The notes beneath the pieces were generated by a model. It saw only the letters and a program-made list of their open reading frames with translations. It did not search any database and was not told the DNA's origin. Both the position numbers and the translations under genes were made by a program. Shown piece after piece: positions 19,503 through 29,021 of a stretch of 64,000 nt of DNA. The stretch is from Psychromonas sp. L1A2 (lineage in GTDB: Bacteria; Pseudomonadota; Gammaproteobacteria; Enterobacterales; Psychromonadaceae), in the NCBI RefSeq assembly GCF_009828855.1, contig NZ_WUAG01000002.1, positions 1,364,001-1,428,000 of the forward strand, read 5' to 3'. Every line of letters starts with the position of its first letter. The first letter of the stretch is position 1.

Positions 19503-20420
19503 TTACTTTTCGTCTCTTTTCAAGGCTTGGCACATGCAGTGCACACCACCGCCACCTTTTGTGATCATAGAGATATCAGGGTCAAACACAGTTAAACCAC
19601 GAGCGTTACATTGGTCCCTTAAAGTCAAACTGTCTGAAGGAATAAGCACTCTTTCATCGCCTAACGATACAATATTACAACCTAATTCCATGGCTTCTTT
19701 ATAAGGAATATCAATAATATCAATGCCTTTTCCTTTTAACCACGTCAGTAAACTCTGTGGTGCAACGGCGGTACAAACAGCAGCCAATTTTTCAGCTACC
19801 ATGACACATTGCACATCCATATGTAAAAAGTGTGGGTCAAATTTTATGCCTTCAAGCTCCCACCCTTCTTTTTCAAACCAACCTTTTACTTGCTTCATAC
19901 CCGCTTCATTAGTACGTTCGCCAGAATAACCACACAGTGCTACGCCAGGTTCAATGAGCATAAAATCCCCCCCTTCAAAGTTACCTGCCGTCACCACATC
20001 AAAAATCGGAATATTCTGTTTTGTATAAAACTCTAAAGCAGTTAACCATTCCGTTTGTCGCCAAGGGCTGTACATTTGGCTGATTATCGGTCCCCAAGGA
20101 GTCATAACGGATGAATCCCTTGCGTAAATCGAATAAGGTTGTTCTTTCTTTGCATTCAAAAAATGCACATTCACACCGGTTTGACGGTAAACATCCAGCA
20201 TTTCAGCATATTGTGCCTTGGCAACGTTCGCATCATATCGCTCACCCGCTTCCATATGGCGTCGAGAAGTTGAGTTACCAGAGCGCCATTCAAAATGATC
20301 AACAGGCCCGATTAATACTTCTTTCAAACGTCCGGTTTCAGACGCTATGCCCCAGTCAGTCAAAGCAGTTGTTCCACCATTACTTTGACGACGACTTAAT
20401 AAGCTTTCCATATTTATCAT
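19503..20420 (-). CDS. Amidinotransferase-superfamily hydrolase (DDAH-like)
   Basis: A 305-residue pentein-fold enzyme resembling N(G),N(G)-dimethylarginine dimethylaminohydrolase. Substrate-binding segments SIYARDSSVMTPWG (about 97-110) and GNFEGGDF (about 146-153) are present, with catalytic His200 in FLHMDVQC and nucleophile Cys295 in GGGGVHCMC. Enzymes of this type hydrolyse a guanidino group to a ureido group, releasing ammonia or an amine. The gene overlaps the amidohydrolase gene by 4 nt, and an enzyme that removes a carbamoyl group is the logical next step after ureido formation. Substrates such as arginine derivatives or guanidino acids are possible; none can be assigned. Confidence 0.85.
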   Translation of the reverse strand: MINMESLLSRRQSNGGTTALTDWGIASETGRLKEVLIGPVDHFEWRSGNSTSRRHMEAGERYDANVAKAQYAEMLDVYRQTGVNVHFLNAKKEQPYSIYARDSSVMTPWGPIISQMYSPWRQTEWLTALEFYTKQNIPIFDVVTAGNFEGGDFMLIEPGVALCGYSGERTNEAGMKQVKGWFEKEGWELEGIKFDPHFLHMDVQCVMVAEKLAAVCTAVAPQSLLTWLKGKGIDIIDIPYKEAMELGCNIVSLGDERVLIPSDSLTLRDQCNARGLTVFDPDISMITKGGGGVHCMCQALKRDEK

Positions 20421-21649
20421 TCCTTTTCTTCTGTTAATAAAATCAAACTATGTAGTAATACATTGGCGCCTGAAACTAAGTGTTCAGGTTCAACATGTTC
20501 TTTTTCGTTGTGGGAAATCCCGTCTTTACAGGGAACAAAAATCATTCCGGTTGGCCCTAACGTTGATAAATAAACAGAATCATGTCCAGCACCAGATACA
20601 ATCGGCATCGCATTCATATTCAATAATTCTGTAGCCATATGGATGACATCAATGCAACGTAGGTCAAACTCAATAGCAGGTGACTCCCACAGCAACTCAA
20701 CGTCTGAATTGAAAATTGAGGGAACTTGATTGCACAGATCTAGCACTTCTTTCGACATGTTATCTAAGGTTTTTTGAACAGGATGTCTTAGGTCTAAAGA
20801 GAAAATAACATGCTCAGGTACTGTATTTGTTGAAGATGGGATGGTCGTTAACTTACCAATAGTGACTCTAGCCTGTTCCCCGTACTCAGCGACTTTATCG
20901 TATATATTGGGTAATATTGCCATCAATGCTTGAACAGGATCTTTACGCATCGACATCGGTGTTGGCCCAGCATGTGTTGTTTCACCACTTAGCGTAATTT
21001 GATACCAGTTCATCCCTTGCACACCCGTCACGATGCCAATACTTTTTTGCTCGGCTTCAAGGATAGGACCTTGTTCGATATGCAGTTCTAACGAGGCAAA
21101 AAATGGAAATGCTTGGCATAACTCAGTGCCATTTTGACCACTTGATATTAATGCATCATGATAAGACACACCTTGGTCATCAAGCGATTTATAAATATCA
21201 GATTGCTTTAATTTACCCGCAAATACACCGGACCCAGACATAGCTGGTGTAAAACGTGAACCTTCCTCATTACTCCAAACGACTATCTCAACTGGATGAA
21301 CGAGTTTCTTTTTTTGATCATGAAGCGTATACATCACCTCTAACGCAGCTAACACACCATAAACTCCATCAAAATTACCGCCTGATGGTTGGGTATCTAA
21401 ATGCGATCCCATTAATACAGGTAACTTGGTGGAGTCGGTTCCTTCAAACCGAACAAACAAATTCCCCATTGAATCCAACCGAGCAACACCACCAATGGCA
21501 TGGCACCATGTTAAGAACAATTCTCGCCCTAAACGGTCTTCTTCAGTTAATGCCTGTCGATTACAACCACCATTACTTTTCGCGCCAATCTTAGCCATTT
21601 TGCTAATAAAGGAGAGTAAACGGGCAGTCTTAATTTGAAGTGCTTTCAT
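20417..21649 (-). CDS. Zn-dependent N-carbamoyl-amino-acid hydrolase (AmaB/HyuC/AllC family)
   Basis: M20-family amidohydrolase of 410 residues, the usual length. Metal ligands: His83 in GSHLDTQPSGG, Asp94 in GNFDGVYG, Glu128/129 in WSNEEGSRF, His in LHIEQGP (about 194), His in ISHNEKEH (about 384). The dimerisation domain lies between about 210 and 325 (TTHAGPTPM). The family removes a carbamoyl group from N-carbamoyl amino acids, ureidoglycine or allantoate, giving CO2 and NH3. First gene of the 13.4-21.6 kb operon. Placed before a guanidino-to-ureido hydrolase, it suggests sequential release of two nitrogens from a guanidino amino acid (inference). Confidence 0.87.
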   Translation of the reverse strand: MKALQIKTARLLSFISKMAKIGAKSNGGCNRQALTEEDRLGRELFLTWCHAIGGVARLDSMGNLFVRFEGTDSTKLPVLMGSHLDTQPSGGNFDGVYGVLAALEVMYTLHDQKKKLVHPVEIVVWSNEEGSRFTPAMSGSGVFAGKLKQSDIYKSLDDQGVSYHDALISSGQNGTELCQAFPFFASLELHIEQGPILEAEQKSIGIVTGVQGMNWYQITLSGETTHAGPTPMSMRKDPVQALMAILPNIYDKVAEYGEQARVTIGKLTTIPSSTNTVPEHVIFSLDLRHPVQKTLDNMSKEVLDLCNQVPSIFNSDVELLWESPAIEFDLRCIDVIHMATELLNMNAMPIVSGAGHDSVYLSTLGPTGMIFVPCKDGISHNEKEHVEPEHLVSGANVLLHSLILLTEEKE

Positions 21650-21744
21650 GTATTCTCGCTACGTTTCTGATTCTTAAAACCATAGTAGCGAGTGGGTATT
21701 AGCAGTACTATTACTCAATTGTGGTATGGACAGACTTTATTGAA

Positions 21745-22554
21745 TTATAAGTTTGGTTTTAGGTTCACAATGTCATCGAATATCTTCGCTAATAATGCCT
21801 GTTGAGAATTTACATTCAGCTTATTGTAAATATTTTTGCGGTGTACACGCTCCGTTTCATAGGAGATATCCAGCAGCCTAGCAGCGGCTTTGCTCGAATA
21901 ACCACGAATAAGTAATAACGTAACATCGTGCTCTCTTGGCGTTAAGACATCCATACCAAATTGAGCAATGTATTCTTTGATTTGCAGATGAGAATGACGT
22001 TCAGGAAGATGTTGTGTTTGATCGTGCTTTTTAACCGTAGAGCTAAAGATGGGGTATAACTCCCTTAACTTACTGAGGACTCGCCCACTAAATTTAGACA
22101 ACGATTTAGTTCTACCCAAAGACAACAAATACACATTGTTATCTTTACCTTGAACAGCAAAACACGTTTCATCTACTAGCTTAGATTGACGAAAATAATC
22201 TTCATAATAAGCACTTTGATAAAAGTCATCGGGCACAATTTCATCCAGTGTAACAAACCCCTCTTTACCTTGGTTAACCCCATAATCATAAAAAGGACTC
22301 AGTAAATAAGCCCCTGCAAGGTAGCGCTCCCAAACATCAAGTTCTTCATTAGCAAAAGAAGAACTCAGTACCGTCGGTGATTTATCAGGGTGGTAAATTA
22401 AAATAACATAATCATCAAAGCTGGCCGCTGATTTTAACAAGTAAGTCAGCTTATCAAAGAAAGTAGGCTCGCCAATATTAAGAATTAAATCTGCAATGCC
22501 ATAGGTAATCATATTATTAAAACTAAGATGTTCTTTAAGCATAAATTTTCTCAT
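21745..22554 (-). CDS. LuxR-family transcriptional regulator
   Basis: A 269-residue protein with a C-terminal LuxR-type helix-turn-helix (about 205-260: LTPREHDVTLLLIRGYSSKA, YETERVHRKNIYNKLNVNSQ) and an N-terminal region of about 170 residues with no domain I can name, possibly a ligand-sensing domain. It is 95 nt upstream of the amidohydrolase operon on the same strand and is the obvious candidate for its regulator. Not an acyl-homoserine-lactone receptor of the classic type as far as I can tell. Confidence 0.85.
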   Translation of the reverse strand: MRKFMLKEHLSFNNMITYGIADLILNIGEPTFFDKLTYLLKSAASFDDYVILIYHPDKSPTVLSSSFANEELDVWERYLAGAYLLSPFYDYGVNQGKEGFVTLDEIVPDDFYQSAYYEDYFRQSKLVDETCFAVQGKDNNVYLLSLGRTKSLSKFSGRVLSKLRELYPIFSSTVKKHDQTQHLPERHSHLQIKEYIAQFGMDVLTPREHDVTLLLIRGYSSKAAARLLDISYETERVHRKNIYNKLNVNSQQALLAKIFDDIVNLKPNL

Positions 22555-22823
22555 TATTTCGTGTATCTATAAGTTAGCGAATTGTTTGACAAAAGTAGAT
22601 GTTCCATATGGAAGATATCATAAAGAGGACAATGAATTGATACTGATATGATGATATAAATAACAACTAGATCGATATACATCATCGTTAATGTTTGTAC
22701 AGGTTAAACTGTATTGATTATCAAGATAGGATTAAATAAAAGATTTATAAACAGAAATTTCAGTTATAAAAAACTTTCTAATGCTTACCAATAACACCAC
22801 TTCAATAAAAAGCCACTGTTCAT

Positions 22824-23786
22824 TTATTCATACTTTTTAGATATATGATTGTTAGCTTGTTGAATGACTTTATTAACATTGAAGTCTCTTTCAAAATCTG
22901 TTGATTGTTGTTTTATCCAATCAATAAAATTAGCTACTTGTGGCCGCTCTAGTAACTTTTTTAAGCAAACAACATAAATGCCACCATCTTCTATCGAATG
23001 TTCAAACAAAGGAACCAATCGACCGTTAGCAATTTCTTTTGCCACCAATGCATGCCTACCTAAAGCCACTCCTTGACCATTAATAGCCGCCTGAACAATT
23101 AAATCGACCTGGTTAAAGCTATAACCATTATTAACATTAACACCTTCTATGTTTAATTCAGATAACCATCGAGACCAAGAAGTTCCAAATTTTGCCTGAG
23201 GCAGAGAGTCATGTAATAAGATAGTTTTATTTAAATCCTCTGGTTTTTTTAATGAGATTTTTTTTAATAGATCTGGACTAGCGACGGGATAGATATAATC
23301 ACGAAATAATAACGATTGAGCCATGCTAGGTTGTTCTGTTACATCATGACAAATTCCAATATCAACCTCTTCATTTTGAAAATTAGGTTCAGCAAAATTA
23401 GCGGCTAGATTAAGATCGATATCAGGATACATTTGATGAAAATGGTTAATACAAGGCATTAACCAACGACTAGCAAAAGCAGGCATACAATAGACTTCAA
23501 GCTGACTTACCTGCTTATGTGATTCAATATTATTAACCGTGTCACGTATTTGATTCAAAGCGATATGAACCGATTTAAATAACGCTTCACCATTACCAGT
23601 AAGGAGCAGTTGTCGAGGTTTTCGTTCAAAAACTTTGTAGTTTAAATGCCCCTCGAGTAAAAGTACTTTCTGGCTAACAGCACTTTGAGAAACACATAAC
23701 TCTTGAGCAGCAGTAGTAAAGTTTAAATGGCGAGCTGCACATTCAAAATAACGTAACGCTTCTAATGGTGGTAATCGTGTACTCAA
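22824..23786 (-). CDS. LysR-family regulator (GcvA-like) divergent from the guanidino-acid operon
   Basis: A 320-residue LysR protein. The DNA-binding domain is at about residues 6-65 (LEALRYFECAARHLNFTTAA, CVSQSAVSQKVLLLEGHL), and the effector domain carries the GcvA-type signature ASRWLMPCINHF. It is transcribed away from the importer/guanidino-hydrolase operon at 24.1 kb across a 340-bp gap and probably regulates it. The effector is likely the imported compound. Confidence 0.87.
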   Translation of the reverse strand: MSTRLPPLEALRYFECAARHLNFTTAAQELCVSQSAVSQKVLLLEGHLNYKVFERKPRQLLLTGNGEALFKSVHIALNQIRDTVNNIESHKQVSQLEVYCMPAFASRWLMPCINHFHQMYPDIDLNLAANFAEPNFQNEEVDIGICHDVTEQPSMAQSLLFRDYIYPVASPDLLKKISLKKPEDLNKTILLHDSLPQAKFGTSWSRWLSELNIEGVNVNNGYSFNQVDLIVQAAINGQGVALGRHALVAKEIANGRLVPLFEHSIEDGGIYVVCLKKLLERPQVANFIDWIKQQSTDFERDFNVNKVIQQANNHISKKYE

Positions 23787-24126
23787 GTTAACACCTCATT
23801 TATCATTTTTTATAGCGCCATCAGCGAACCCACTCAGAAAGCAAATTTTACGCCAACCGACATACCTAAAAATAATAAAAGAACAAAAATAACACGTTAA
23901 CACTTTATTTTAAAAAGACTTTCTTATCTTAATTATTATTTTATTAATATACTAAAAATGAATTTTAAAAGAAGTTTAGCCCTGATTAAGCGCGCTAAAC
24001 GCACTAGTTTGTAGCATTACAAATACTTATGGATAAGCATTAGCAATCATAACTTGTCAGAAGGCTTGATATTAAAGCAGTATGTTATTCAAGCTATTAA
24101 CTCACTAATGATTAAGGACTATCGTT
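23787..24126. other. Divergent intergenic region
   Basis: AT-rich 340 bp between the LysR gene and the binding-protein gene. It should hold both promoters and the LysR operator. I see no strong palindrome or riboswitch; no guanidine-III-like pseudoknot motif was recognised. Confidence 0.4.
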
Positions 24127-24981
24127 ATGCAAAACTTACTATTACCACTCAAGAAAACTTTATTAACAGTTAGTATATTGTGCTCAGCTTTCACCCAGGT
24201 AGCGCAAGCTGACTTGCTTGATGACATTAAGAAAAAAGGCGAAATAGTGATTGCGACAGAAGCTCGGTACGCCCCTTTTGAAATGCTAGAAAACGGTAAA
24301 ATAGTAGGTTATGGCAAGGATATTTTAGATGAAATATTAAAAGACTTACCAGGCGTTAAATTAACGCAATTAGACCTTCCTTTCCAAGGTATTTTAGCGG
24401 GCTTAAGCTCAAAACGTTATGATTTTGTTGCAACATCCCTAACCATCACAAAAAAACGTATGGATAAATATGCATTTGCTTATCCTATTTCCACTGCCGC
24501 TATTGCCATTTTAAAACGTAAAGGCGACGACCGTATTATGAAACCAGAGGATATGGGAGGAATGCGTCTTGGTACTCAAGCAGGATCATCACAACTTACC
24601 GTTATTGAAAACTATGAAAAAAATGTACTAATTCCTCAAGGTGAAGGATACAAATCAATTAAACACTTTACTGATTACAATGAAGCCTATGCAGCATTGG
24701 CTTCAAGACGAGTCGATATTGTACCGCAAGCACTACCAAATCTAGCACCTATTGTAAAAGAACGCCCTGATATGTTTGAAATTGTACAACCCGTTTTTGG
24801 CCCTGAGACCTATTACGGTTGGGTGGGTAGAAAAAACGCCGACTCAGCATCATTAGTACAATTTTTCAGTGATGGTATCGAGAAGTTACAAAAAAATGGC
24901 AAGTTAACCGTATTGCAACAAAAATGGTTCGGCTTCACGATGGATCTACCTATTGGTACCCTTCCAATACCTATGCATTAA
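24127..24981 (+). CDS. Amino-acid-type ABC transporter substrate-binding protein
   Basis: Family 3 periplasmic binding protein, 284 residues, with a signal peptide (about 1-28, LLTVSILCSAFTQVAQA). The ligand-site segment is GEIVIATEARYAPFEMLENGK, followed by GYGKDILDEIL. It is first in a plus-strand operon with a guanidino-acid hydrolase, two permeases and an ATPase, so the ligand is likely a guanidino acid such as 4-guanidinobutyrate or 3-guanidinopropionate (context only). Confidence 0.88.
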   Translation: MQNLLLPLKKTLLTVSILCSAFTQVAQADLLDDIKKKGEIVIATEARYAPFEMLENGKIVGYGKDILDEILKDLPGVKLTQLDLPFQGILAGLSSKRYDFVATSLTITKKRMDKYAFAYPISTAAIAILKRKGDDRIMKPEDMGGMRLGTQAGSSQLTVIENYEKNVLIPQGEGYKSIKHFTDYNEAYAALASRRVDIVPQALPNLAPIVKERPDMFEIVQPVFGPETYYGWVGRKNADSASLVQFFSDGIEKLQKNGKLTVLQQKWFGFTMDLPIGTLPIPMH

Positions 24982-24988
24982 CCCTTGC

Positions 24989-25006
24989 AAGGGGCGTAGC
25001 CCCTTT
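24989..25006 (+). promoter_or_regulatory. GC-rich hairpin after the binding-protein gene
   Basis: AAGGGGC-GTA-GCCCCTTT: a 7-bp GC-rich stem with only a three-T run, between the binding-protein and hydrolase genes. Likely a partial terminator or message-stabilising hairpin that lets the binding protein be produced in excess. Confidence 0.5.
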
Positions 25007-25126
25007 CATGATAATCGTTAAAATATACAAAATACGTACTAACTTCATTTATATAGCATTTAGCACATCAAGACTTCATTAATAATTTTAGTTCTACCTT
25101 GAATGGTACAGAACATAGGAAATGAT

Positions 25127-26077
25127 ATGACCCAAGATCCTCAACAATTACCACGTTACAGCGGTATCGCTACTTTTATGCGCAGTCCTTATAAACCATC
25201 ACTAGACAATGTTGAAATAGGCTTAATTGGAGTTCCTTTTGATGGTGGAGTTACTAACCGCACTGGAACACGCCATGGTCCGAGAGAAATACGTAACCAA
25301 TCTAGTTTAATGCGTTCAGTAAACCAGAGTACGGGTATTAATCCATTTACATTATGTAAAGTCGCTGATGTCGGAGATGCTTTACCGGAAAGTCCATTCG
25401 AATTAGAAAAAAGTCATCGTTCAATCGAGGCCTTTTATAATGACATCGTTAAAGCAGGTATTTTACCTATCTCTGCAGGAGGAGATCATTCGATCTCATT
25501 ACCAATTCTAAGAGCATTAGCCCAAAATGGCCCTTTAGCCTTAGTCCATTTTGATGCACATTGCGATACAGGAGGACATTACTTAGGATCTAAATTTCAT
25601 CATGGTTCCCCTTTCCGAGTAGCCGTAGAAGAAGGTTTAATCGACCCTAAAAAGACAATTCAAATAGGAATTAGAGGCTCAGTAAACCATAAAGACATCT
25701 GGAAATTCAGTCATGACAGCGGTATGCGCGTTATTTATATGGATGAATTTTATCAACTAGGCGTCGAAGGAATACTCGCTGAAATACATCGTTTAGTGGG
25801 CGATTCGCCAGCTTATGTGACCTTTGATGTCGATGGCTTAGACCCGGCTTTTGCTGTAGGAACAGGCACCCCAGAAGTTGGAGGATTCACCACTTTTGAA
25901 GCAATGCAAATGATTCGAGGTTTAACAGGATTACATATTGTAGGCGGAGACGTAGTTGAAGTGGCTCCTCCTTTCGATCCTTCTGGTGCAACTGCATTAG
26001 TAGGTGCAACGATGATGTTTGAACTACTTTGTATTGCAGCTGAGTCCCTCAATAAGCGTAAAGGATCTGGAGATTAA
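25127..26077 (+). CDS. Guanidino-acid hydrolase (guanidinobutyrase/guanidinopropionase-like)
   Basis: Ureohydrolase (agmatinase/arginase fold) of 316 residues from the ATG at 25127, which has an AGGAA site; an in-frame ATG at 25103 is less well placed. Binuclear metal ligands: His121 in GGDHSISLP, Asp143/His145/Asp147 in FDAHCDTG, Asp234/Asp236 in TFDVDGLDPAF. A Cys in DAHCDT, where E. coli agmatinase has Thr, is common in guanidinobutyrase and guanidinopropionase (GbuA/GpuA). The reaction would be guanidino acid + H2O to amino acid + urea. It lies inside an ABC importer operon, so it acts on the imported compound. Agmatinase remains possible. It lacks neighbouring Ni-insertion genes of the kind seen with guanidine hydrolase. 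Confidence 0.87.
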   Translation: MTQDPQQLPRYSGIATFMRSPYKPSLDNVEIGLIGVPFDGGVTNRTGTRHGPREIRNQSSLMRSVNQSTGINPFTLCKVADVGDALPESPFELEKSHRSIEAFYNDIVKAGILPISAGGDHSISLPILRALAQNGPLALVHFDAHCDTGGHYLGSKFHHGSPFRVAVEEGLIDPKKTIQIGIRGSVNHKDIWKFSHDSGMRVIYMDEFYQLGVEGILAEIHRLVGDSPAYVTFDVDGLDPAFAVGTGTPEVGGFTTFEAMQMIRGLTGLHIVGGDVVEVAPPFDPSGATALVGATMMFELLCIAAESLNKRKGSGD

Positions 26078-26078
26078 T

Positions 26079-26729
26079 ATGCTCGATTTTAGCGTTGTTT
26101 TAAAACACAGTGACGCGTTATTGAATGGTTTATGGACCACAGCTTGGATCTCTATTTTATCTATTCTAATAGGATTTGTACTGGGTATTATCATTTGTAT
26201 GGGCAGGCTATCTTCCCATTCAGCGATTCAATATTGCAGCCGTTTTTATATTAGTGCGTTAAGAGGGGCACCTTTATTAGTTCAATTAGCTATCGTTTTT
26301 TATTTTCTTCCATATTGGGGAATAAATATTCCTCCCATTGCAGCAGCTATTATTGCACTATCGTTAAACACAGCGGCATTTCAAGCAGAAATTTTACGTG
26401 GTGGTTTTCAGGTTATACCCGCCGGACAAAAAGAAGCAGCTTGGAATTATGGTTATACTCCTTGGCAAAGCTTTCGTTATATCGAATTACCACAAGTATT
26501 ACGTCACACACTCCCCTCTTTAACTAATGAAACTATTGATATTATTAAGAATTCAGCACTTATTTCTACTATTGCAGTAACCGATTTGATGCGTATGACA
26601 CAGACGTATTCTTCGACAACTTATCGTCCAATTGAATTCTTTATTAGCGCAGGACTACTGTACTTACTGCTCACATCTTGCATCAGTGTGTTTGCCCGTT
26701 ATATCGAATCACGGTTAGCTACACATTAG
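26079..26729 (+). CDS. Amino-acid ABC transporter permease (first)
   Basis: A 216-residue HisQ/GlnP-type permease. The start is ATG 26079 with GGAG just upstream, 1 nt after the hydrolase stop. There are about five hydrophobic segments. The EAA-type loop GYTPWQSFRYIELPQVLRHT and the early SALRGAPLLVQLAIVFYFLP motif are typical. Paired with the next permease gene. Confidence 0.9.
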   Translation: MLDFSVVLKHSDALLNGLWTTAWISILSILIGFVLGIIICMGRLSSHSAIQYCSRFYISALRGAPLLVQLAIVFYFLPYWGINIPPIAAAIIALSLNTAAFQAEILRGGFQVIPAGQKEAAWNYGYTPWQSFRYIELPQVLRHTLPSLTNETIDIIKNSALISTIAVTDLMRMTQTYSSTTYRPIEFFISAGLLYLLLTSCISVFARYIESRLATH

Positions 26730-26740
26730 AGGGTATTAAA

Positions 26741-27403
26741 ATGGATTTAAGCTTATTTATTACATATTGGCCAATGTTATTGAAAGGATTGCTATACACA
26801 CTTTATGTCTGTTCTTTAAGCATAATAATAGCGTTAATTGGTGGTTTATTACTGCACTTGATGAGTCGACTCCAATCTCCTTTTATTAGCTTTATTTATG
26901 CTACTTACTTAACTATTTTTCGTGGAACACCTTTACTCGTTCAAGTTTATTTAGTGTATTACGGTGGTCCATTTATAGGTATTGAACTCAGTGCCGAACA
27001 AGTAGGTATTTTAGGTTTGGGCTTATACGGTGCAGCCTATTTTTCAGAAATATACCGTTCCGGCTTTGCAAGTATTCCCAAAGGTCATATAGAAGCTGCT
27101 TATGATTTAGGTTATTCACGTATTCAAGTACTAAGGCATGTTCAATTACCACAAATGCTAGGGCTAATTATTCCTCCAGGAATTAACCAGACCATTATCC
27201 TAATTAAAGAGTCTGCGATTCTTTCTATTATTACAGTCGCAGAGCTCACTACCGCAGCAGTAACCATGTCAACACAGACATTTAGTGTTATCGAGCCTTA
27301 TCTATTTTTAGCCGTTACTTATTGGGCAATCACCTTTTTAGTTTCAAAAGCAGGCCAATGGTGTGAAAAAAAAGCCACTATTCACTTGCTTCATACTAAT
27401 TAA
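26741..27403 (+). CDS. Amino-acid ABC transporter permease (second)
   Basis: A 220-residue HisM/GlnP-type permease; the start at ATG 26741 follows GAGGG. The motifs [19 protein letters not shown] and the EAA loop [18 protein letters not shown] are clear. It forms a heterodimeric channel with the preceding product; 11 nt separate the genes. Confidence 0.9.
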   Translation: MDLSLFITYWPMLLKGLLYTLYVCSLSIIIALIGGLLLHLMSRLQSPFISFIYATYLTIFRGTPLLVQVYLVYYGGPFIGIELSAEQVGILGLGLYGAAYFSEIYRSGFASIPKGHIEAAYDLGYSRIQVLRHVQLPQMLGLIIPPGINQTIILIKESAILSIITVAELTTAAVTMSTQTFSVIEPYLFLAVTYWAITFLVSKAGQWCEKKATIHLLHTN

Positions 27404-27420
27404 ATATTCAAGGAAAAATT

Positions 27421-28218
27421 ATGGAAAAGAGAGCTCACAAAGCAATCAAATTGGTTAATTTAAAGAAGCATTATGGAGATAACCAAGTTTTAAAAGGCAT
27501 CAATCTTGATATCAATTATGGAGAGGTAGTATGTATTATTGGCGGATCCGGCTCAGGAAAAAGCACTATGTTAAGGTGTATGAATTTTCTTGAAAAATAT
27601 GACTCAGGTGAAGTGCAAATTAATGGAAAATTATTAGGTTATGGCTCAGATGCACAAGGTAATTTCCAATTAGCACCAAACCAAATAGTACAAAAGGATC
27701 TGTCCGAAGTATGCATGGTATTCCAGCAATTTAATCTCTGGCCACATATGAGTGTATTAGAAAATGTAATGTCTCCATTATTACGAGTACATAAACTTAA
27801 TAAACAAGAGGCAAAAACCAAAGCACTACAAGTACTTGAAAAAGTAGATATGGCTCATAAAGCTGATGCTTATCCGGGACATTTATCCGGTGGACAGCAA
27901 CAGCGAGTTGCTATTGCTCGTTCTTTAGGAACAGAACCTAAAATAATGTTATTTGATGAACCAACTTCAGCATTAGATCCTGAATTAGTAGGAGAAGTAT
28001 TAAAAGTTATGAAGTCATTAGCACGAGACGGAATGACTATGGTAATAGTGACTCATGAAATGGGATTTGCAGCGCAAGTATCTGATAAAGTAGTATTTCT
28101 TGCCAAGGGTTTAATAGAGGAGCAAGGGGATCCTAAAATACTATTTAGTCAACCTAAATCAGAAAACTTAAAAAGTTTTTTAAGTACTTGGGCAGAGCGT
28201 AATAGCGGAATCAGTTAA
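27421..28218 (+). CDS. Amino-acid ABC transporter ATP-binding protein
   Basis: GlnQ/HisP-type ATPase, 265 residues. Walker [10 protein letters not shown] at about residues 41-49, Q-loop QQFNLWPHM, signature [15 protein letters not shown], Walker [16 protein letters not shown]-loop [10 protein letters not shown]. Completes the importer; last gene of the operon, followed by a strong inverted repeat. Confidence 0.92.
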   Translation: MEKRAHKAIKLVNLKKHYGDNQVLKGINLDINYGEVVCIIGGSGSGKSTMLRCMNFLEKYDSGEVQINGKLLGYGSDAQGNFQLAPNQIVQKDLSEVCMVFQQFNLWPHMSVLENVMSPLLRVHKLNKQEAKTKALQVLEKVDMAHKADAYPGHLSGGQQQRVAIARSLGTEPKIMLFDEPTSALDPELVGEVLKVMKSLARDGMTMVIVTHEMGFAAQVSDKVVFLAKGLIEEQGDPKILFSQPKSENLKSFLSTWAERNSGIS

Positions 28219-28231
28219 TATAATTAGTGTT

Positions 28232-28264
28232 ATTTATTAATCCGATGTTATCGGATTAATAAAT
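28232..28264. terminator. Long perfect inverted repeat at operon end
   Basis: 15-bp perfect arms (28232-28246, 28250-28264) with a GTT loop, 14 nt past the ATPase stop. AT-rich and with no long U-tract, but placed as the operon's terminator. Confidence 0.6.
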
Positions 28265-29021
28265 TAGCTTTCAGAAAAATCACCTCTAAGACTTTTTACC
28301 AACTATGATTCCAAGTAATGGCAATATCTCGCCCTAGAATAAGATGAAGACACATCAAACTGATGTGAATTAACGTATACCAAAACCGAACGTAAAATGA
28401 GCACTAGGAAAGTAATAATGACTCCATGTCCTCCCTTAACTTTTATTACATTACAAGAGCGAGTTACTTAAGAAAGCTTACAATGAAAAGAAAAGCATTC
28501 AGGTGTTATGATGTGATAGCTTATATAAAATACAAGATATAACTCCATATATCTCTGTCACTAGTTGTAAAACATAGAAATTAATTAGAATAACTCAAGT
28601 ATATTAAAAGTAACCACAACAATATAATAGCGCAACTAACTTTCTAACTTGGAATGTGTAAAAAACGATTACCTTCTACAAAATGAAATGCATGTAAGCT
28701 TTTTAATTAATACCGATAATAATTGGATATTGGCAACTTATTGGGCAAAGCCAAGTAAACATACCTTAACCGAAATTTAATATGTAACTAAATCGGTCCT
28801 ATTCTATAAATGAGCGCTCACAGCAAAGGCCATAATATTATATTTGCATTAAATATCGAGCAGTTCAAAGTAGGCTATTTATCACACCCTAAAAACTCAT
28901 TGAGTTTACTCATTATATTTGAACAATCTCATTTTCTTTTGTTATTTCTGAGTGGATTGATACGCTAAATCACATAGGTTAAGGTGTTTGCTTGTGGTTA
29001 TTTACAGCAAGGTAAAACAGA
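28265..29021. other. Gene-free 757-bp interval
   Basis: AT-rich, full of stops in all frames. No convincing small ORF, RNA or operator seen. A segment near 28708-28735 begins like the termini of the interspersed repeats at 58.9 kb (TAATACCGAT) but diverges after about 10 bp. Likely a decayed boundary between the guanidino island and the mrp operon. Confidence 0.4.

Noticed and set aside
25127..26077. Ni-dependent guanidine hydrolase (GdmH-like)
   Set aside because: No adjacent metal-insertion accessory genes and an operon of amino-acid-type importer genes; guanidino-acid hydrolase is the better reading, though not proven.
28700..28760. Third copy of the MITE-like repeat
   Set aside because: Only about the first 10 bp (TAATACCGAT) match; no second terminus or shared interior.
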